DNA of 45,738 nt from a virus (IMGVR_UViG_3300020186_000033:1-45738), one strand, 5' to 3'. Numbered from the stretch's first letter, positions 31,541 through 40,150 are shown. Program-made: numbers and translations. Notes: a model not told the origin generated them from the letters alone.

Positions 31541-34434
31541 GCGAGGTCCTGGCCAGGTATCGGGAGCAGTTCCCGGCGTATCAGAACGTCGATGACGCGA
31601 CGCTCGCCACCGGCATGTTCACGAAGTTCTACGCCGACAAGATGTCGCGCGAGGAGTTCGACGCCAAGATCGGACTGAAGGCGTCGAGCGTCCGAGACCC
31701 CCGCATTGGGCGGCCCCCGCCGGCCATCGAGCTGATCGGCGATGAGCGCATGCTCGAAGGCACTGGCTTGCCGCCCGGGACCTCCATAATCAATGCCCCT
31801 CCCCAAGATCCCGGAGTGCTGGCCGAAAGCGGCCGCTCGGGGCAGCGCATCGTCACGCGCGGCGGACGTCAGTACATGACCCCCGACAGGGCCATGGTGG
31901 ATGTGGTCCAGCCGCCGGACCCCAATCTCGGCGGCATCGGCGGGGATGTCTATTCTGCGCCCGACCAGGGGCAAATCGAGGCCGACCAGCTTAGCGCCGA
32001 GGGCGCGGTGAAGGGCGAAGCGCCGTCGCAGATCAGGTCGAACGCCGGGTATGCGCCCGACCCCGAGCGCGGCTATCAGCGGGCATTCGGCCCGAATGTC
32101 GACGTCCGGAATATCGAGAGCGCCGGGCCCCTCAAGGGCGAGACGGTGTTTCGCCGCAACAACCCGACGCCAGGCGAAGATCCTCCCGCATGGATGACGG
32201 TTCGCAACAAGGGCGGCGGGGTATCCATGGGCGATCTGCGCTCGCTGGAGGGCGAGGCGCTTCCCATCGCGGGGTCAATGGGCGGTGGCGTGCTCGGCGG
32301 CATGGTCACCGGCCTCAATACGGCCGGCGCACTCGGCGGCACGTTCGCGGGCTCTTTTGTGGGCGAAATGCTTCGCCTCAACGAGGGCAAAAATCGCGGC
32401 ATGCTCCCGAAGGATTTCACCGCCATGGATTACATATGGTTGGCGGCCAAGCGGGGCGGGGCGGAGTCCTTGGGCGCGGCGGGTGGGATGGCTGCCTATC
32501 GCCTCTACAAAGCGTTCCGTGGCCGTGGAATGCCGGACCTCAACATGACTCCCGAGCAATTCAAGGAGGCCTTCGCGAAGCGGGCGGCGGGTCTCGACTC
32601 CGAAGCCCAACCGCTGTTGAAGGTGGGCGATGTCGTCGGCGAAACCCCGGCTGGAGCGGAAGTCGCGGCGCTCGAGCAGAAGATTTCCTCTGCGCCGGGC
32701 GACGCGGGAAGGCTGTTCCGCGAGCGGGCGCAGGCCAAAGAAGTCTATGGGGAAAGCGAGCTCAGGGGGCTGACCCGCGGCGACGGCCGCCCTGTGCTGG
32801 GCGACCAGGCGATGGGCGGGGCTGTGCGCGCCGCAGCGCCGGACACCTCCAAGCGGCTCGCCGGACTCGGCCCGACTCTGCACCCCGATCTTCCGCAGGC
32901 CGGCGAGGCCGTGCGTGGAGGGCTCAAGCGCGCGCAAGACGCCGCCGAGGCCCAGGCGCAGGTGATCTACGCCGAGGTGGATTCCAAGCTCGCCGGAAAG
33001 ACGGTCATCCCCCTTCACACCGACATCGCGGCGCAGGCCTATCGCGATGTGCTCAAGGGCGACGTCTTCAAAGACCTCACCGAGGAAGACGCCAAGCTCA
33101 TCAAGGGTTGGTTCGGCGAGGCCTATGAAAAGATCCCCGGCGGCGACAAGGGCGACATGCGGCTTCGTCCGCTGACCTATGACCAGCTCGATCGCGGCCT
33201 CAAGTCCCTGCGCCGCGCGATCGGGAAATCCTACCGCGGCGAGTGGAACGGCGATCTCGAAATGCTCTCCAAGCTCGAAACAAACCTGGTTGACGACCGC
33301 GCCAGGTTGATCGCCAAGCTGCCGGACGGGCCCCAAGTCGCGGCCAAGCTCGACCAGGCCGAGGGGCTCTGGAAGGATCTCAAGGGGCAATTCCGGCGCA
33401 CCAAGATCAACGATTGGCTCAAGCTCAACGCCAGCGGCGGCAAGGCCGTTGGGGACGAGGCGGCCGGCTCGCGGATCTTCTCGGACCCCGAAACCGCGCG
33501 CGTGGTCGGAAGCATTCTGAAGGGCCCCGAGCACGAGAAGGAGCGCGAGGCCGTTCGCGCCATGATGCGCTGGGAAATCTCGCGCACCGCCAAGGGCGGG
33601 GGCGGCGATGTCGCGGCCGATGCGCTCAAGCGCGCGGTGAGCGACAACGAGCCGACGCTGCGGAACTTCTTCAGCCCCGAAGAAATCCGTTCGATGCTAT
33701 CGCCGGCCGCCCTGATGAAAACCCGCAAGGCGATGGGCCTCAAGCCCGGCATGGATGAATCGAAGTGGTTCGATGGCTTTTTCAAGGACGCCAATCCGCG
33801 CAACGCCCAGACCACCATGGATCGCCTTCGCCGCGCCTCCCCCGAGACCGCCAAGGACGTGCAGGCGATGGCGCGGCAGCGCATTTATCAGTCGCTCTCC
33901 GTGGAGGGCGAGCAGGCGACCGGCCGCGCCGTCGACCCGAAGAAGTTCGAGAAGTTCCTCGACGAGCCCGGCCGCGCGGATTGGCTCGCCCATGTCCTGG
34001 ACCCGGGATTCGGCACGCGGCTGAGGAAGCTTGCGGAGGCCATGCAGACGCTCAACCCGCCGTCTCAGAAGATCACCGGCGCTGGGGAAATGGCCCCCAC
34101 GGTGGTCGGCCAACTGAAGACCGGCAGCCGGATCTTCCTGGGCGCTCTGACGCGGGAATCCCGCATCTACAACTACGCGGTCAACAATCTGAGTGAGCAC
34201 ATGCGGGAGAAGACGGCCCGGGCTCTATTGGACCCCGATGAGTTCGCCCGGCTCCTGACCGCGGCGAAGCGCACGAATGCCGGCCGGGCGACAGGCGTCG
34301 TCCTGGGGCAGTATTTGCTCCGGCAAGACCGCACTGAAGTCCCCGAGACCCCGTCGTCCTGGGGCAAGACGACTCGCGGCGCGATCGGCAGTATGTTCGG
34401 CATGCAAGACATCCCCAACGGAGGACGCCAATGA
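31537..34434 (+). CDS. Large internal virion (ejection) protein, 965 aa
   Basis: GTG at 31537 overlapping the previous stop. The largest ORF of the window. It begins with a short helical module (REQFPAYQNVDDATLATGMF, KMSREEFDAKIG) seen at the front of phage ejection proteins, has a Gly/Ala-rich membrane-active stretch at about 241-278, and is otherwise helical and charged, ending SMFGMQDIPNGG. It most likely leaves the head with the DNA and forms part of the trans-envelope conduit. No clear lytic domain was seen. Confidence 0.65.
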   Translation: MSEVLARYREQFPAYQNVDDATLATGMFTKFYADKMSREEFDAKIGLKASSVRDPRIGRPPPAIELIGDERMLEGTGLPPGTSIINAPPQDPGVLAESGRSGQRIVTRGGRQYMTPDRAMVDVVQPPDPNLGGIGGDVYSAPDQGQIEADQLSAEGAVKGEAPSQIRSNAGYAPDPERGYQRAFGPNVDVRNIESAGPLKGETVFRRNNPTPGEDPPAWMTVRNKGGGVSMGDLRSLEGEALPIAGSMGGGVLGGMVTGLNTAGALGGTFAGSFVGEMLRLNEGKNRGMLPKDFTAMDYIWLAAKRGGAESLGAAGGMAAYRLYKAFRGRGMPDLNMTPEQFKEAFAKRAAGLDSEAQPLLKVGDVVGETPAGAEVAALEQKISSAPGDAGRLFRERAQAKEVYGESELRGLTRGDGRPVLGDQAMGGAVRAAAPDTSKRLAGLGPTLHPDLPQAGEAVRGGLKRAQDAAEAQAQVIYAEVDSKLAGKTVIPLHTDIAAQAYRDVLKGDVFKDLTEEDAKLIKGWFGEAYEKIPGGDKGDMRLRPLTYDQLDRGLKSLRRAIGKSYRGEWNGDLEMLSKLETNLVDDRARLIAKLPDGPQVAAKLDQAEGLWKDLKGQFRRTKINDWLKLNASGGKAVGDEAAGSRIFSDPETARVVGSILKGPEHEKEREAVRAMMRWEISRTAKGGGGDVAADALKRAVSDNEPTLRNFFSPEEIRSMLSPAALMKTRKAMGLKPGMDESKWFDGFFKDANPRNAQTTMDRLRRASPETAKDVQAMARQRIYQSLSVEGEQATGRAVDPKKFEKFLDEPGRADWLAHVLDPGFGTRLRKLAEAMQTLNPPSQKITGAGEMAPTVVGQLKTGSRIFLGALTRESRIYNYAVNNLSEHMREKTARALLDPDEFARLLTAAKRTNAGRATGVVLGQYLLRQDRTEVPETPSSWGKTTRGAIGSMFGMQDIPNGGRQ

Positions 34435-34535
34435 AGAAACCGAAGCCCAAGCCCCAGGTGACGCCCCTCAAGGGGTTTGCCCTGTCCCTCGCCCTCAAGA
34501 CGAAGCCGAAGCCCTCCAAGGGAGGCCGCAAATGA
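34431..34535 (+). CDS. Basic microprotein, 34 aa
   Basis: ATG at 34431 after CGGAGGACGCCA, overlapping the previous stop (ATGA), and coupled to the next gene in the same way. The product is Lys/Pro-rich (MKKPKPKPQVTPLKG, TKPKPSKGGRK). Both flanking couplings support that it is translated. Such a peptide could bind DNA or act as a linker peptide in the virion. Confidence 0.55.
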   Translation: MKKPKPKPQVTPLKGFALSLALKTKPKPSKGGRK

Positions 34536-34711
34536 AGATGAATTACGACGACGGCCCTGCCAGCGCCGACATCATCGTCAAGATCCCGAAGGGCGACACG
34601 CCGAGCGTGAAGTTCGATTTCCAGGATCATCAGCCGATCCCGCGCGTGAAGATCCCGGCGCAGCCGTTCAATCCCGCCAAGCGCAACAAGCAGTACACGC
34701 CGAAGAAGTGA
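34532..34711 (+). CDS. Hypothetical small protein, 59 aa
   Basis: ATG at 34532 after GGGAGGCCGCAA, overlapping the stop before it. Begins MKMNYDDGPASADIIVKIPKG and ends in a basic tail (AKRNKQYTPKK). No motif recognised; coupling supports translation with the ejection gene set. Confidence 0.6.
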   Translation: MKMNYDDGPASADIIVKIPKGDTPSVKFDFQDHQPIPRVKIPAQPFNPAKRNKQYTPKK

Positions 34712-34712
34712 C

Positions 34713-36041
34713 ATGGCGTCGCCGCCAACCGATGGCCGCCCGTTCGAGGGCTCGGATTTCGAGCCGTCGCCGAAGGGGCTGGAATACTACATGGGGCCGC
34801 ACGCCTACCGGGCGATGCGTGGGCTCGGAGACATGGCTGCTTGGGCTCTTGAAAACGTGGTCCCCGGCACCTCGGATGCGGCCTCACTGAGGGACTCGAT
34901 CCAAAGCTCTCGCGGCATCGGTCCGGCTCTCGCTGGAGGGCGCTGGGGAGATGCGGGGCTCAGGACCGGCGAGACCATGGCGAACGCGCTGGGCGTGCTC
35001 CCAGGGCTCCCTGCGCTGGGTGGCATCATCGCTGGTCGCAAGGCGCTCTCGGGCGTCGATCCCGCCTCCTTCGCCCGCGCCGAGGAGATGTTGGGGAACT
35101 CCCTGGCCGACCCCGCCGGCAGGATCCCAGCCAGCGTGCGCGAGCAAATTTTCAAGGAGACCGGCGCCTATCGCGGGCCGGAAGGCGCCTGGCGCAAGGA
35201 GATCGTCGACGATCCCGCGAAGGTCAGGCTGCGCGAGCCGCCCGAGGGATCCCCGGGGCCGATCGGGATCTCCCGACTCCTTGAGCACCCGGAGCTCTAC
35301 GCCGCCTATCCGCAGCTGAAGCATGCTGAGGTCAAGTCAATCCCCGGCAGAGGCGGCGCGTGGGAAGAGCGCGCCAACACCATGCATCTCGGCAGCGATC
35401 TCGACCCCAAGAGCCGCCTGTCTGTGATGCTCCACGAGATCCAGCATGGCGTGCAGGGCTACGAGAACTTCTCGCGCGGCGGCAATCCCGCAACGATGGC
35501 CCGCGTCCCCGGCGGCATGCGGCACGTCGACATGAGCTCAAACGAAATCCCCACCTTCGAGCAGTTCAAGCGGATCCTGTCGGGCGCGGCCAAGCGCGGC
35601 GCCGGCGACGATGCGGCGATTCGCCTGAAATACGAGGAATATGTCGATCAGATGCGCCGTGCCGGGCATGGCGGGCGAGACCTGAAGGCGGAGCCCTATA
35701 CCCGCGGCGAGCTTCTTGAGGGCTACTTCCGGCTCTATGGGGAGGCCGAGGCTCGCCTGGCGGAGACCGATTTCGCCACGCGCCTCAGCGGCAAGCTGCC
35801 GATGGGCGCGCCCTACAACAGATTCGATCGCCCGGAGCATCTCCTGACGGCTTGGGGAGGGGGATCGGGATCTCACTCCTCCGCAAGCCTCGCCAGATCC
35901 CTCCCCAAGGCTCCCCAACGCAAGGATTGGGAGAAGATCGCTCTCGATCGCCTACTCAGGGACATCCGTGACCCGCGCGGACTCGATCACATTGCGCTGA
36001 ACTCCCCCGCGAAACCCTCACTCACGAGACCTTCGCCATGA
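34713..36041 (+). CDS. HExxH metallopeptidase-like large protein (LPD-type), 442 aa
   Basis: HEIQH at 241-245 within SRLSVMLHEIQHGVQGYENF is a zinc-metallopeptidase HExxH motif followed by a Gly-Gly-Asn turn; the arrangement resembles the large polyvalent protein domain LPD23 found in phages and mobile elements. A Gly-rich helical N-terminus (GMxxLPGLPALGGIIAG-type, about 90-110) and a helical C-terminus flank it. The third zinc ligand cannot be fixed by eye. It lies between ejection and fibre genes, so it may be an ejected effector protease. Confidence 0.55.
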   Translation: MASPPTDGRPFEGSDFEPSPKGLEYYMGPHAYRAMRGLGDMAAWALENVVPGTSDAASLRDSIQSSRGIGPALAGGRWGDAGLRTGETMANALGVLPGLPALGGIIAGRKALSGVDPASFARAEEMLGNSLADPAGRIPASVREQIFKETGAYRGPEGAWRKEIVDDPAKVRLREPPEGSPGPIGISRLLEHPELYAAYPQLKHAEVKSIPGRGGAWEERANTMHLGSDLDPKSRLSVMLHEIQHGVQGYENFSRGGNPATMARVPGGMRHVDMSSNEIPTFEQFKRILSGAAKRGAGDDAAIRLKYEEYVDQMRRAGHGGRDLKAEPYTRGELLEGYFRLYGEAEARLAETDFATRLSGKLPMGAPYNRFDRPEHLLTAWGGGSGSHSSASLARSLPKAPQRKDWEKIALDRLLRDIRDPRGLDHIALNSPAKPSLTRPSP

Positions 36042-36940
36042 CAGCCCTGACCAAAGCCGCCCTCAAGGCCTTGTGGATCGCCAAGTTCCAACCGACCTCG
36101 GCGAACTTCGCGGACATGTTCGACTCGTGGACGAATTACTCCGCAAGCCTCTCGGCGCTCGGAACCGCATGGGATGCCGGCGGGACCGGCCTGGTCGAGT
36201 CCACCGGCGCCGGCGCCGTGAGGTTTGCCCAGGTCGCCACCTTCGCGAAGGTCTTCCTGTCCGGGGCATCCACCACGGCGGCGGCGGTCTCAAAGCTCGG
36301 GGCGGGGACGTTCGGCGCCGTCATGTTCACGGCGGCCACAACGGCCGTGGCGACTGCCGCGCTGGGCGCCGGCGCGGTGGGGCTCCAGATTTTCGCGGCC
36401 GCGACCACGGCTCAGGTCGAGTCCCTGATCCCGTCGGCGGTCAGCACTCCTGCCGGCGTGATTTCGATGTTTGCCGGCTCGGCGGCGCCCTCGGGCTATC
36501 TGCTGTGCGACGGCACCGCGAGCGGCAACCGCACCACCCATGCCGCGCTGTTCGCCGTCATCGGCACGCTCTACGGGGCGGGCGACGCATCCACGACCTT
36601 CAATGTTCCGGATCTTCGTGGCCGCGTTGGCGTCGGTCTCGACGATATGGGCGGCGCGGCTGCCAGCCGGGTGACGAATGCGGTGTCCGGCATCGTGGGC
36701 ACGACGCTCGGGGCCGCGGGCGGGTCCCAGAGTCACACCTTGCTCACTACGGAAATCCCGGCGCACGCTCATGCGGTCTACAACTGGGTCACCGGCGGCG
36801 GCCTCGCCTTGGTAGGCGCCGCACGAGAACCCGATCGGACCGCCGCGTCGTTAACCGAAGATAGCGCAAACACCGGCGGCGGCGGGGCGCACAGGAATAT
36901 GCAGCCCAGCATGATGCTCAATTATATCATCAAGACATGA
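36038..36940 (+). CDS. Tail-collar domain fibre protein, 300 aa
   Basis: ATGA overlap with the previous gene. After an attachment-like N-terminus and an Ala/Gly-rich middle comes a phage tail collar domain (about 142-220: AGSAAPSGYLLCDGTA, LYGAGDASTTFNVPDLRGR) and the usual end HRNMQPSMMLNYIIKT. The C-terminal H and NMQP motifs are those of collar fibres that bind the host. This is the likeliest receptor-binding fibre; compact, as the middle shaft is short. Confidence 0.8.
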   Translation: MTALTKAALKALWIAKFQPTSANFADMFDSWTNYSASLSALGTAWDAGGTGLVESTGAGAVRFAQVATFAKVFLSGASTTAAAVSKLGAGTFGAVMFTAATTAVATAALGAGAVGLQIFAAATTAQVESLIPSAVSTPAGVISMFAGSAAPSGYLLCDGTASGNRTTHAALFAVIGTLYGAGDASTTFNVPDLRGRVGVGLDDMGGAAASRVTNAVSGIVGTTLGAAGGSQSHTLLTTEIPAHAHAVYNWVTGGGLALVGAAREPDRTAASLTEDSANTGGGGAHRNMQPSMMLNYIIKT

Positions 36941-36999
36941 CAGGGACCGGGGACTAGATCCCGGGTGTGAGACTCATGAGCAAAACGGAGCTTGTTACT

Positions 37000-37263
37000 A
37001 TGAACAACACGCAAGACGGTCGCCCCCACGAGATCCGGGGCTACGATCCCGAGGCGCGCGACTTCGCCAGCAAGACCGACACCCGGCTGTCCAGTCATGA
37101 GCTCATCTGCGCCGAGCGCTACACCGCGCTGAACATCGGCCACGCCAATCTCGGGGGCAAGATCAACAGAATCGAATACATGCTGTATTTTCTGATCGGA
37201 CTGCTCCTCGTCGGGGACGGCACGGTCCTCGAATTGATCAAGCGATTTGCCAACGTGAAATAA
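37000..37263 (+). CDS. Small membrane protein beside the holin, 87 aa
   Basis: ATG at 37000 after ACGGAGCTTGTTACT; the in-frame ATG at 36976 is a possible longer start. A hydrophilic N-terminal part with helical stretch RYTALNIGHANLGGKINR leads into one membrane span (IEYMLYFLIGLLLVG) with a short tail. The layout resembles XhlA-like lysis-associated proteins. It ends 1 base before the holin start. Confidence 0.55.
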   Translation: MNNTQDGRPHEIRGYDPEARDFASKTDTRLSSHELICAERYTALNIGHANLGGKINRIEYMLYFLIGLLLVGDGTVLELIKRFANVK

Positions 37264-37264
37264 C

Positions 37265-37657
37265 ATGCTCGCCCTTCTCCTCCCCGTCATCGGCCCGCTG
37301 CTCGACACCATCCTCAAGCGCGTGCTGCCCGATCCCGAAGCCCGGCAGAAGGCCATCATCGAGCTCTACGCCGCGCTGCAAACCAGCGACCTCGCGCAGA
37401 TCGAGGTCAACAAGGCGGAGGCCGCATCGAGCTCGGTGTTCGTCGCCGGCTGGCGGCCGATGATCGGCTGGGTGTGCGCGATCGCGCTTCTGTATCAATA
37501 TCTGCTGACGCCGATTGCGGTTTGGTTCGGCTTCATAATCGGGCATCCGATTCCCCAGCCGCCAAACCTAGACGGCAATCTGTACGAACTCATGTTTGGG
37601 ATGCTCGGCATGAGTGCCTTGCGCAGCTTCGACAAGCTCAAGGGGACGGCGCGGTAG
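37265..37657 (+). CDS. Three-helix holin (GTA_holin_3TM-like), 130 aa
   Basis: Pattern VNKAEAASSSVFVAGWRPMIGW and two hydrophobic segments (CAIALLYQYLLTPIAVWFGF and LFGM-type near the end), plus a hydrophobic start LALLLPVIGPLLD, match the three-span holin family known from gene transfer agents and rhizobial phages. It would permeabilise the inner membrane to start lysis. No endolysin gene adjoins; the P5-like gene at 8815 is a candidate partner. Last gene of the rightward arm, overlapping the convergent gene by 20 bases. Confidence 0.75.
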   Translation: MLALLLPVIGPLLDTILKRVLPDPEARQKAIIELYAALQTSDLAQIEVNKAEAASSSVFVAGWRPMIGWVCAIALLYQYLLTPIAVWFGFIIGHPIPQPPNLDGNLYELMFGMLGMSALRSFDKLKGTAR

Positions 37658-37847
37658 TCTCCCCAGCGCTTTCGTAAAACCTGGAAAGCATGGCGGCGAT
37701 TTCCCGGGGGGTCTCCTTCACGTCTTGGCGCTCATCCTCCCCATCCGTGCAGACAATCGCTCCGCGGTCCACGCCTGGGCCCACCAAAACAATGTGATCG
37801 ATCATGATGAAAAACCGGGAGCCGTCTAGGGTGGTGAGCCAGATCAT
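37638..37847 (-). CDS. FlbD-like small protein, 69 aa
   Basis: ATG at 37847 after AAAGGGAGTCCCA, coupled (ATGA) to the gene before it. IWLTTLDGSRFFIMIDHIVLVG with a later VKETPREIAAMLSR resembles the FlbD-like small phage family (a short beta barrel with a C-terminal helix). Function unknown. Its end overlaps the holin end on the other strand; no terminator is seen there. Confidence 0.6.
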   Translation of the reverse strand: MIWLTTLDGSRFFIMIDHIVLVGPGVDRGAIVCTDGEDERQDVKETPREIAAMLSRFYESAGETTAPSP

Positions 37848-38134
37848 TGGGACTCCCTTTCGGGAAACTGCATCATGAAGCGGTCTTCCAGGCTTTTGGC
37901 CGCGATGGCCATGAATATGATTTCCAGCCATGACCGTGCGACGGCATGGTCTCCTGGGTGACGCCCCTCGCTCGACAGGAGGAACAGATCGCCGCAGATG
38001 ATCGCTTTCAGGGAAGTCTCCGGCAGGGATCTCAGATACGCCGACAGGGCCGCGCGAGCCCGTGGCCTGAGTTTCCCCGAGCCGGCAGCCTCGATGGCGA
38101 TCCGCTCGGCGATCTCCTTGGGGACGAGGCTCAT
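37844..38134 (-). CDS. Hypothetical protein, 96 aa
   Basis: ATG at 38134 overlaps the stop of the preceding microprotein, which argues for this start although the frame is open to 38266. Helical, with PKEIAERIAIEAAGSG and LRSLPETSLKAIICGDLF; no motif. Without its own ribosome binding site it should depend on re-initiation. Confidence 0.6.
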   Translation of the reverse strand: MSLVPKEIAERIAIEAAGSGKLRPRARAALSAYLRSLPETSLKAIICGDLFLLSSEGRHPGDHAVARSWLEIIFMAIAAKSLEDRFMMQFPERESQ

Positions 38135-38274
38135 CGGAAGCACTCGGAACGCACGCCGAAGCCGAGCGCCGAGTATGCCGACGCCAGTTCCCAGCATTCC
38201 CGGCAACTGAACACCCGGAACTCCGGAAAACTCGCGGTGCCGTTCAACATCAACATCAAGATGCATATACGCAT
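38131..38274 (-). CDS. Cys-containing microprotein, 47 aa
   Basis: ATG at 38274 after CATGGAGGCACGT, a strong ribosome binding site; the stop overlaps the next start (ATGA). The product begins MRICILMLMLNGTA and has a Cys pair FSCRECWE plus a late Cys (RSECFR), possibly metal-binding. Both signals make translation likely although it is very short. Confidence 0.6.
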   Translation of the reverse strand: MRICILMLMLNGTASFPEFRVFSCRECWELASAYSALGFGVRSECFR

Positions 38275-38296
38275 ACGTGCCTCCATGACGCCATTT

Positions 38297-38515
38297 CTAG
38301 TCTCCCATGAAATCGACTGTCGCCTGCACGGTCCGGAGTATTCCGGGATTTTCGGTCATCATGCCGATCAACTCGAGTTGAAGCCGCGCGAAACGCAGCT
38401 TGGCCTCGAGCTCGCCGATCCGTCTCTCCTCTGGCGATCGCATGTCGCGCTTGGGGAGATCGCCCGCGACCTTCCAGTCGTCCGGCATGGTGGGGAAGTC
38501 ATTGGGGTCGGTCAT
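38297..38515 (-). CDS. Hypothetical protein, 72 aa
   Basis: ATG at 38515 overlaps the previous stop. Pro/Asp-rich start (DPNDFPTMPDDWK) and a helical, possibly coiled-coil middle (ERRIGELEAKLRFARLQLEL). No known family. Confidence 0.6.
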   Translation of the reverse strand: MTDPNDFPTMPDDWKVAGDLPKRDMRSPEERRIGELEAKLRFARLQLELIGMMTENPGILRTVQATVDFMGD

Positions 38516-38691
38516 CGTGTCAGCTCAATGCGCTCGCAATGGGCGCGCAGAAACGCGTGGTAGGTCTTCGGATTGGGCCGCTCGCGCTCGGTGATGCGCT
38601 GGCCGTTGGCGACGCAATCCTGCATGGCGGTGAAGGTTGCCAGCGGGAAGTGTCCGAGCCCCGTGATGATGATCAGGATGTAGGCGGTCAT
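38512..38691 (-). CDS. Hypothetical small protein, 59 aa
   Basis: ATG at 38691 after GAGAGAGGGAAGAT and overlapping the previous stop; its own stop overlaps the next start, so it is coupled on both sides. Hydrophobic N-terminus (TAYILIIITGLGHFPLATF) and a polar, basic C-terminus (ERERPNPKTYHAFL). Could be membrane-associated at its start. Confidence 0.6.
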   Translation of the reverse strand: MTAYILIIITGLGHFPLATFTAMQDCVANGQRITERERPNPKTYHAFLRAHCERIELTR

Positions 38692-39011
38692 ATCTTCCCT
38701 CTCTCATTAGCCCCGAGAGTCCGCCACACCTCAATCACGGACTCGCGCCATGTCTTCTCATGCCGGTGGGTCTCGGCGAGCATCGTGGCTTTGCGCTTCT
38801 CCCCAAGTGCGGCGACGTAGGCGTCCGATGCGTAGGCCTCGGCTTCCTTGTCCCCAACGCGCGGGAGATCGCTTCGCAGGTACTCTGCGGCGTAGACGGT
38901 TTTGATGTAGTCGGAAAAATACTCTGCGTCGGCTCGCGCTGCGGCGAGCTTGGGTCCGAGCTTCTCGAGTCCGTCGAGGTGGTCCTCGACTTGGGAATCA
39001 CTGATGCGCAT
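38688..39011 (-). CDS. Hypothetical helical protein, 107 aa
   Basis: ATG at 39011 after ATGAGGATATGTT. Acidic and helical (ISDSQVEDHLDGLEKLGPKL, ARADAEYFSDYIKTVYAAEY); looks like a soluble helical-bundle protein. It lies in the recombination operon downstream of the annealing protein. No family recognised. Confidence 0.65.
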   Translation of the reverse strand: MRISDSQVEDHLDGLEKLGPKLAAARADAEYFSDYIKTVYAAEYLRSDLPRVGDKEAEAYASDAYVAALGEKRKATMLAETHRHEKTWRESVIEVWRTLGANERGKI

Positions 39012-39075
39012 AACATATCCTCATCGAATGGAGACGGGAATTCCGTCCGCCATGCCCCTGTGTAGATCCATTCTC

Positions 39076-39444
39076 TCATGCGACAGCCGCAACTGCTGTT
39101 ATAAGCGCGCCGAGATATGGGACGAAGCCATTGAAAAAAAATGGAATCTCGTCATCCATGTTCTTGTCGCGGGCGGGTCTGTCCTCGTCGCGTGCGCGTC
39201 GCGACGGCCTATCGTCGTCGTGGTCCCGGCGCGGCGGCGGCCGGTCATCGCTGTCGCGGTCCTTGGGTTCGACTAGCAGGATGCTCATCTTGCCCTGGTC
39301 GTTTCGCTGCATGGGGATGTAGTCGAGGAACAGCGACCACCCGCCTCCCGACCTCGACGGGAATGCCACGCCCACCTTGGTCCAGTAGGTCTTGTCGGTC
39401 TTCTCGTTCTTGATTCCGCAAATCGCGTCCAGACGATCAGCCAT
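39076..39444 (-). CDS. Possible SSB-like protein with internal DDEIPF motif, 122 aa
   Basis: Residues 1-60 form a small beta domain (TYWTKVGVAFPSRSGGGW, SLFLDYIP) and 62-95 a very charged Asp/Arg linker; 96-102 read MDDEIPF, the signature with which bacterial SSB C-termini recruit partners. In SSB that motif is the last thing in the protein; here 20 hydrophobic residues follow, starting inside a run of eight T bases (A8 on the plus strand at 39134-39141). A length error or slippage at that run could end or change the tail. It sits directly before the annealing-protein gene in transcription order downstream. SSB call is inference. Confidence 0.45.
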   Translation of the reverse strand: MADRLDAICGIKNEKTDKTYWTKVGVAFPSRSGGGWSLFLDYIPMQRNDQGKMSILLVEPKDRDSDDRPPPRRDHDDDRPSRRARDEDRPARDKNMDDEIPFFFNGFVPYLGALITAVAAVA

Positions 39445-39445
39445 G

Positions 39446-40147
39446 TCAGCCTCCCTTGAATTGCGTTGCGCGATCGTCCTTGGCCTTCATTAGCTGGGCA
39501 TAGCCCTCCTCGGAAGCCGCCTTGATCGCCATGAGCATGTCTTTGTTCGTCAGCAGGAGCTCGGCAAGCTCAAGCGCATCCCTCGCGTCGACGATCCCGG
39601 CCTTGATCCGTTTGAAGGCGTCTCGCGTTCCCTCTTTGGCATCCTTCGGCGCCTCGGCCTTGGGGAGCGGGGCCTTGCCGCGCGAAGCCGTCTCGCGGTC
39701 TCGGCCCTCGGTGCCGTCGTCGTCCTCCTCGGCGGCAATGTTGAGCATCGCGCACAACGCGTAGCGCCGGGCGTAGGTGATCACGCTGCCAGTTTCCTGG
39801 ATCTTCGGTGGCCGGCCGCGCTCGTCGGGCTGCGGCATGACCACGGGCATGAAATTGACGATACTGCCGCCGTCTGCATGCAGCAGGCGAGTCGTCAGCC
39901 CCATCGCGCCTTGGTCGTCGCGCTCCAACGCCTGCACGACGGCGATGCCGTTGCCGGACAGCGCCTTGCGCGCGGTCTCGATCACGTTGTCGAGCGTGGC
40001 GTAGTCGAAATCATAGTTCCCTTTGTCGGAGCGCACCTTGACGGTGCGGTTCTTGTCGGGGTTGCGCATTTGCCCCTGCGCCTTGGCGAGCGCCGCATAG
40101 AGCGCGGCCTGCTGGTTTTCGATGGTGTCGGGTGTGGGGTCGCTCAT
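39446..40147 (-). CDS. erf: ERF-family single-strand annealing protein, 233 aa
   Basis: YDFDYATLDNVIETARKAL, then GIAVVQALE, GLTTRLLHADGGSI and GSVITYARRYALCAMLNIAAEEDDDG are the core of the ERF recombinase superfamily. The C-terminal third is charged and helical. It anneals single strands exposed by the YqaJ exonuclease whose gene lies 3 bases upstream, forming a lambda Red-type pair. ATG at 40147 after AAGGAGTGAACC. Confidence 0.9.
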   Translation of the reverse strand: MSDPTPDTIENQQAALYAALAKAQGQMRNPDKNRTVKVRSDKGNYDFDYATLDNVIETARKALSGNGIAVVQALERDDQGAMGLTTRLLHADGGSIVNFMPVVMPQPDERGRPPKIQETGSVITYARRYALCAMLNIAAEEDDDGTEGRDRETASRGKAPLPKAEAPKDAKEGTRDAFKRIKAGIVDARDALELAELLLTNKDMLMAIKAASEEGYAQLMKAKDDRATQFKGG

Positions 40148-40150
40148 GGT

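Noticed and set aside
38735-39079. 114-codon minus-strand ORF beginning MREWIYTGAW, coupled by ATGA to the SSB-like gene
   Set aside because: After about 28 residues it becomes Ser/Pro/Arg low complexity and overlaps almost all of the better supported 107 aa gene in another frame.
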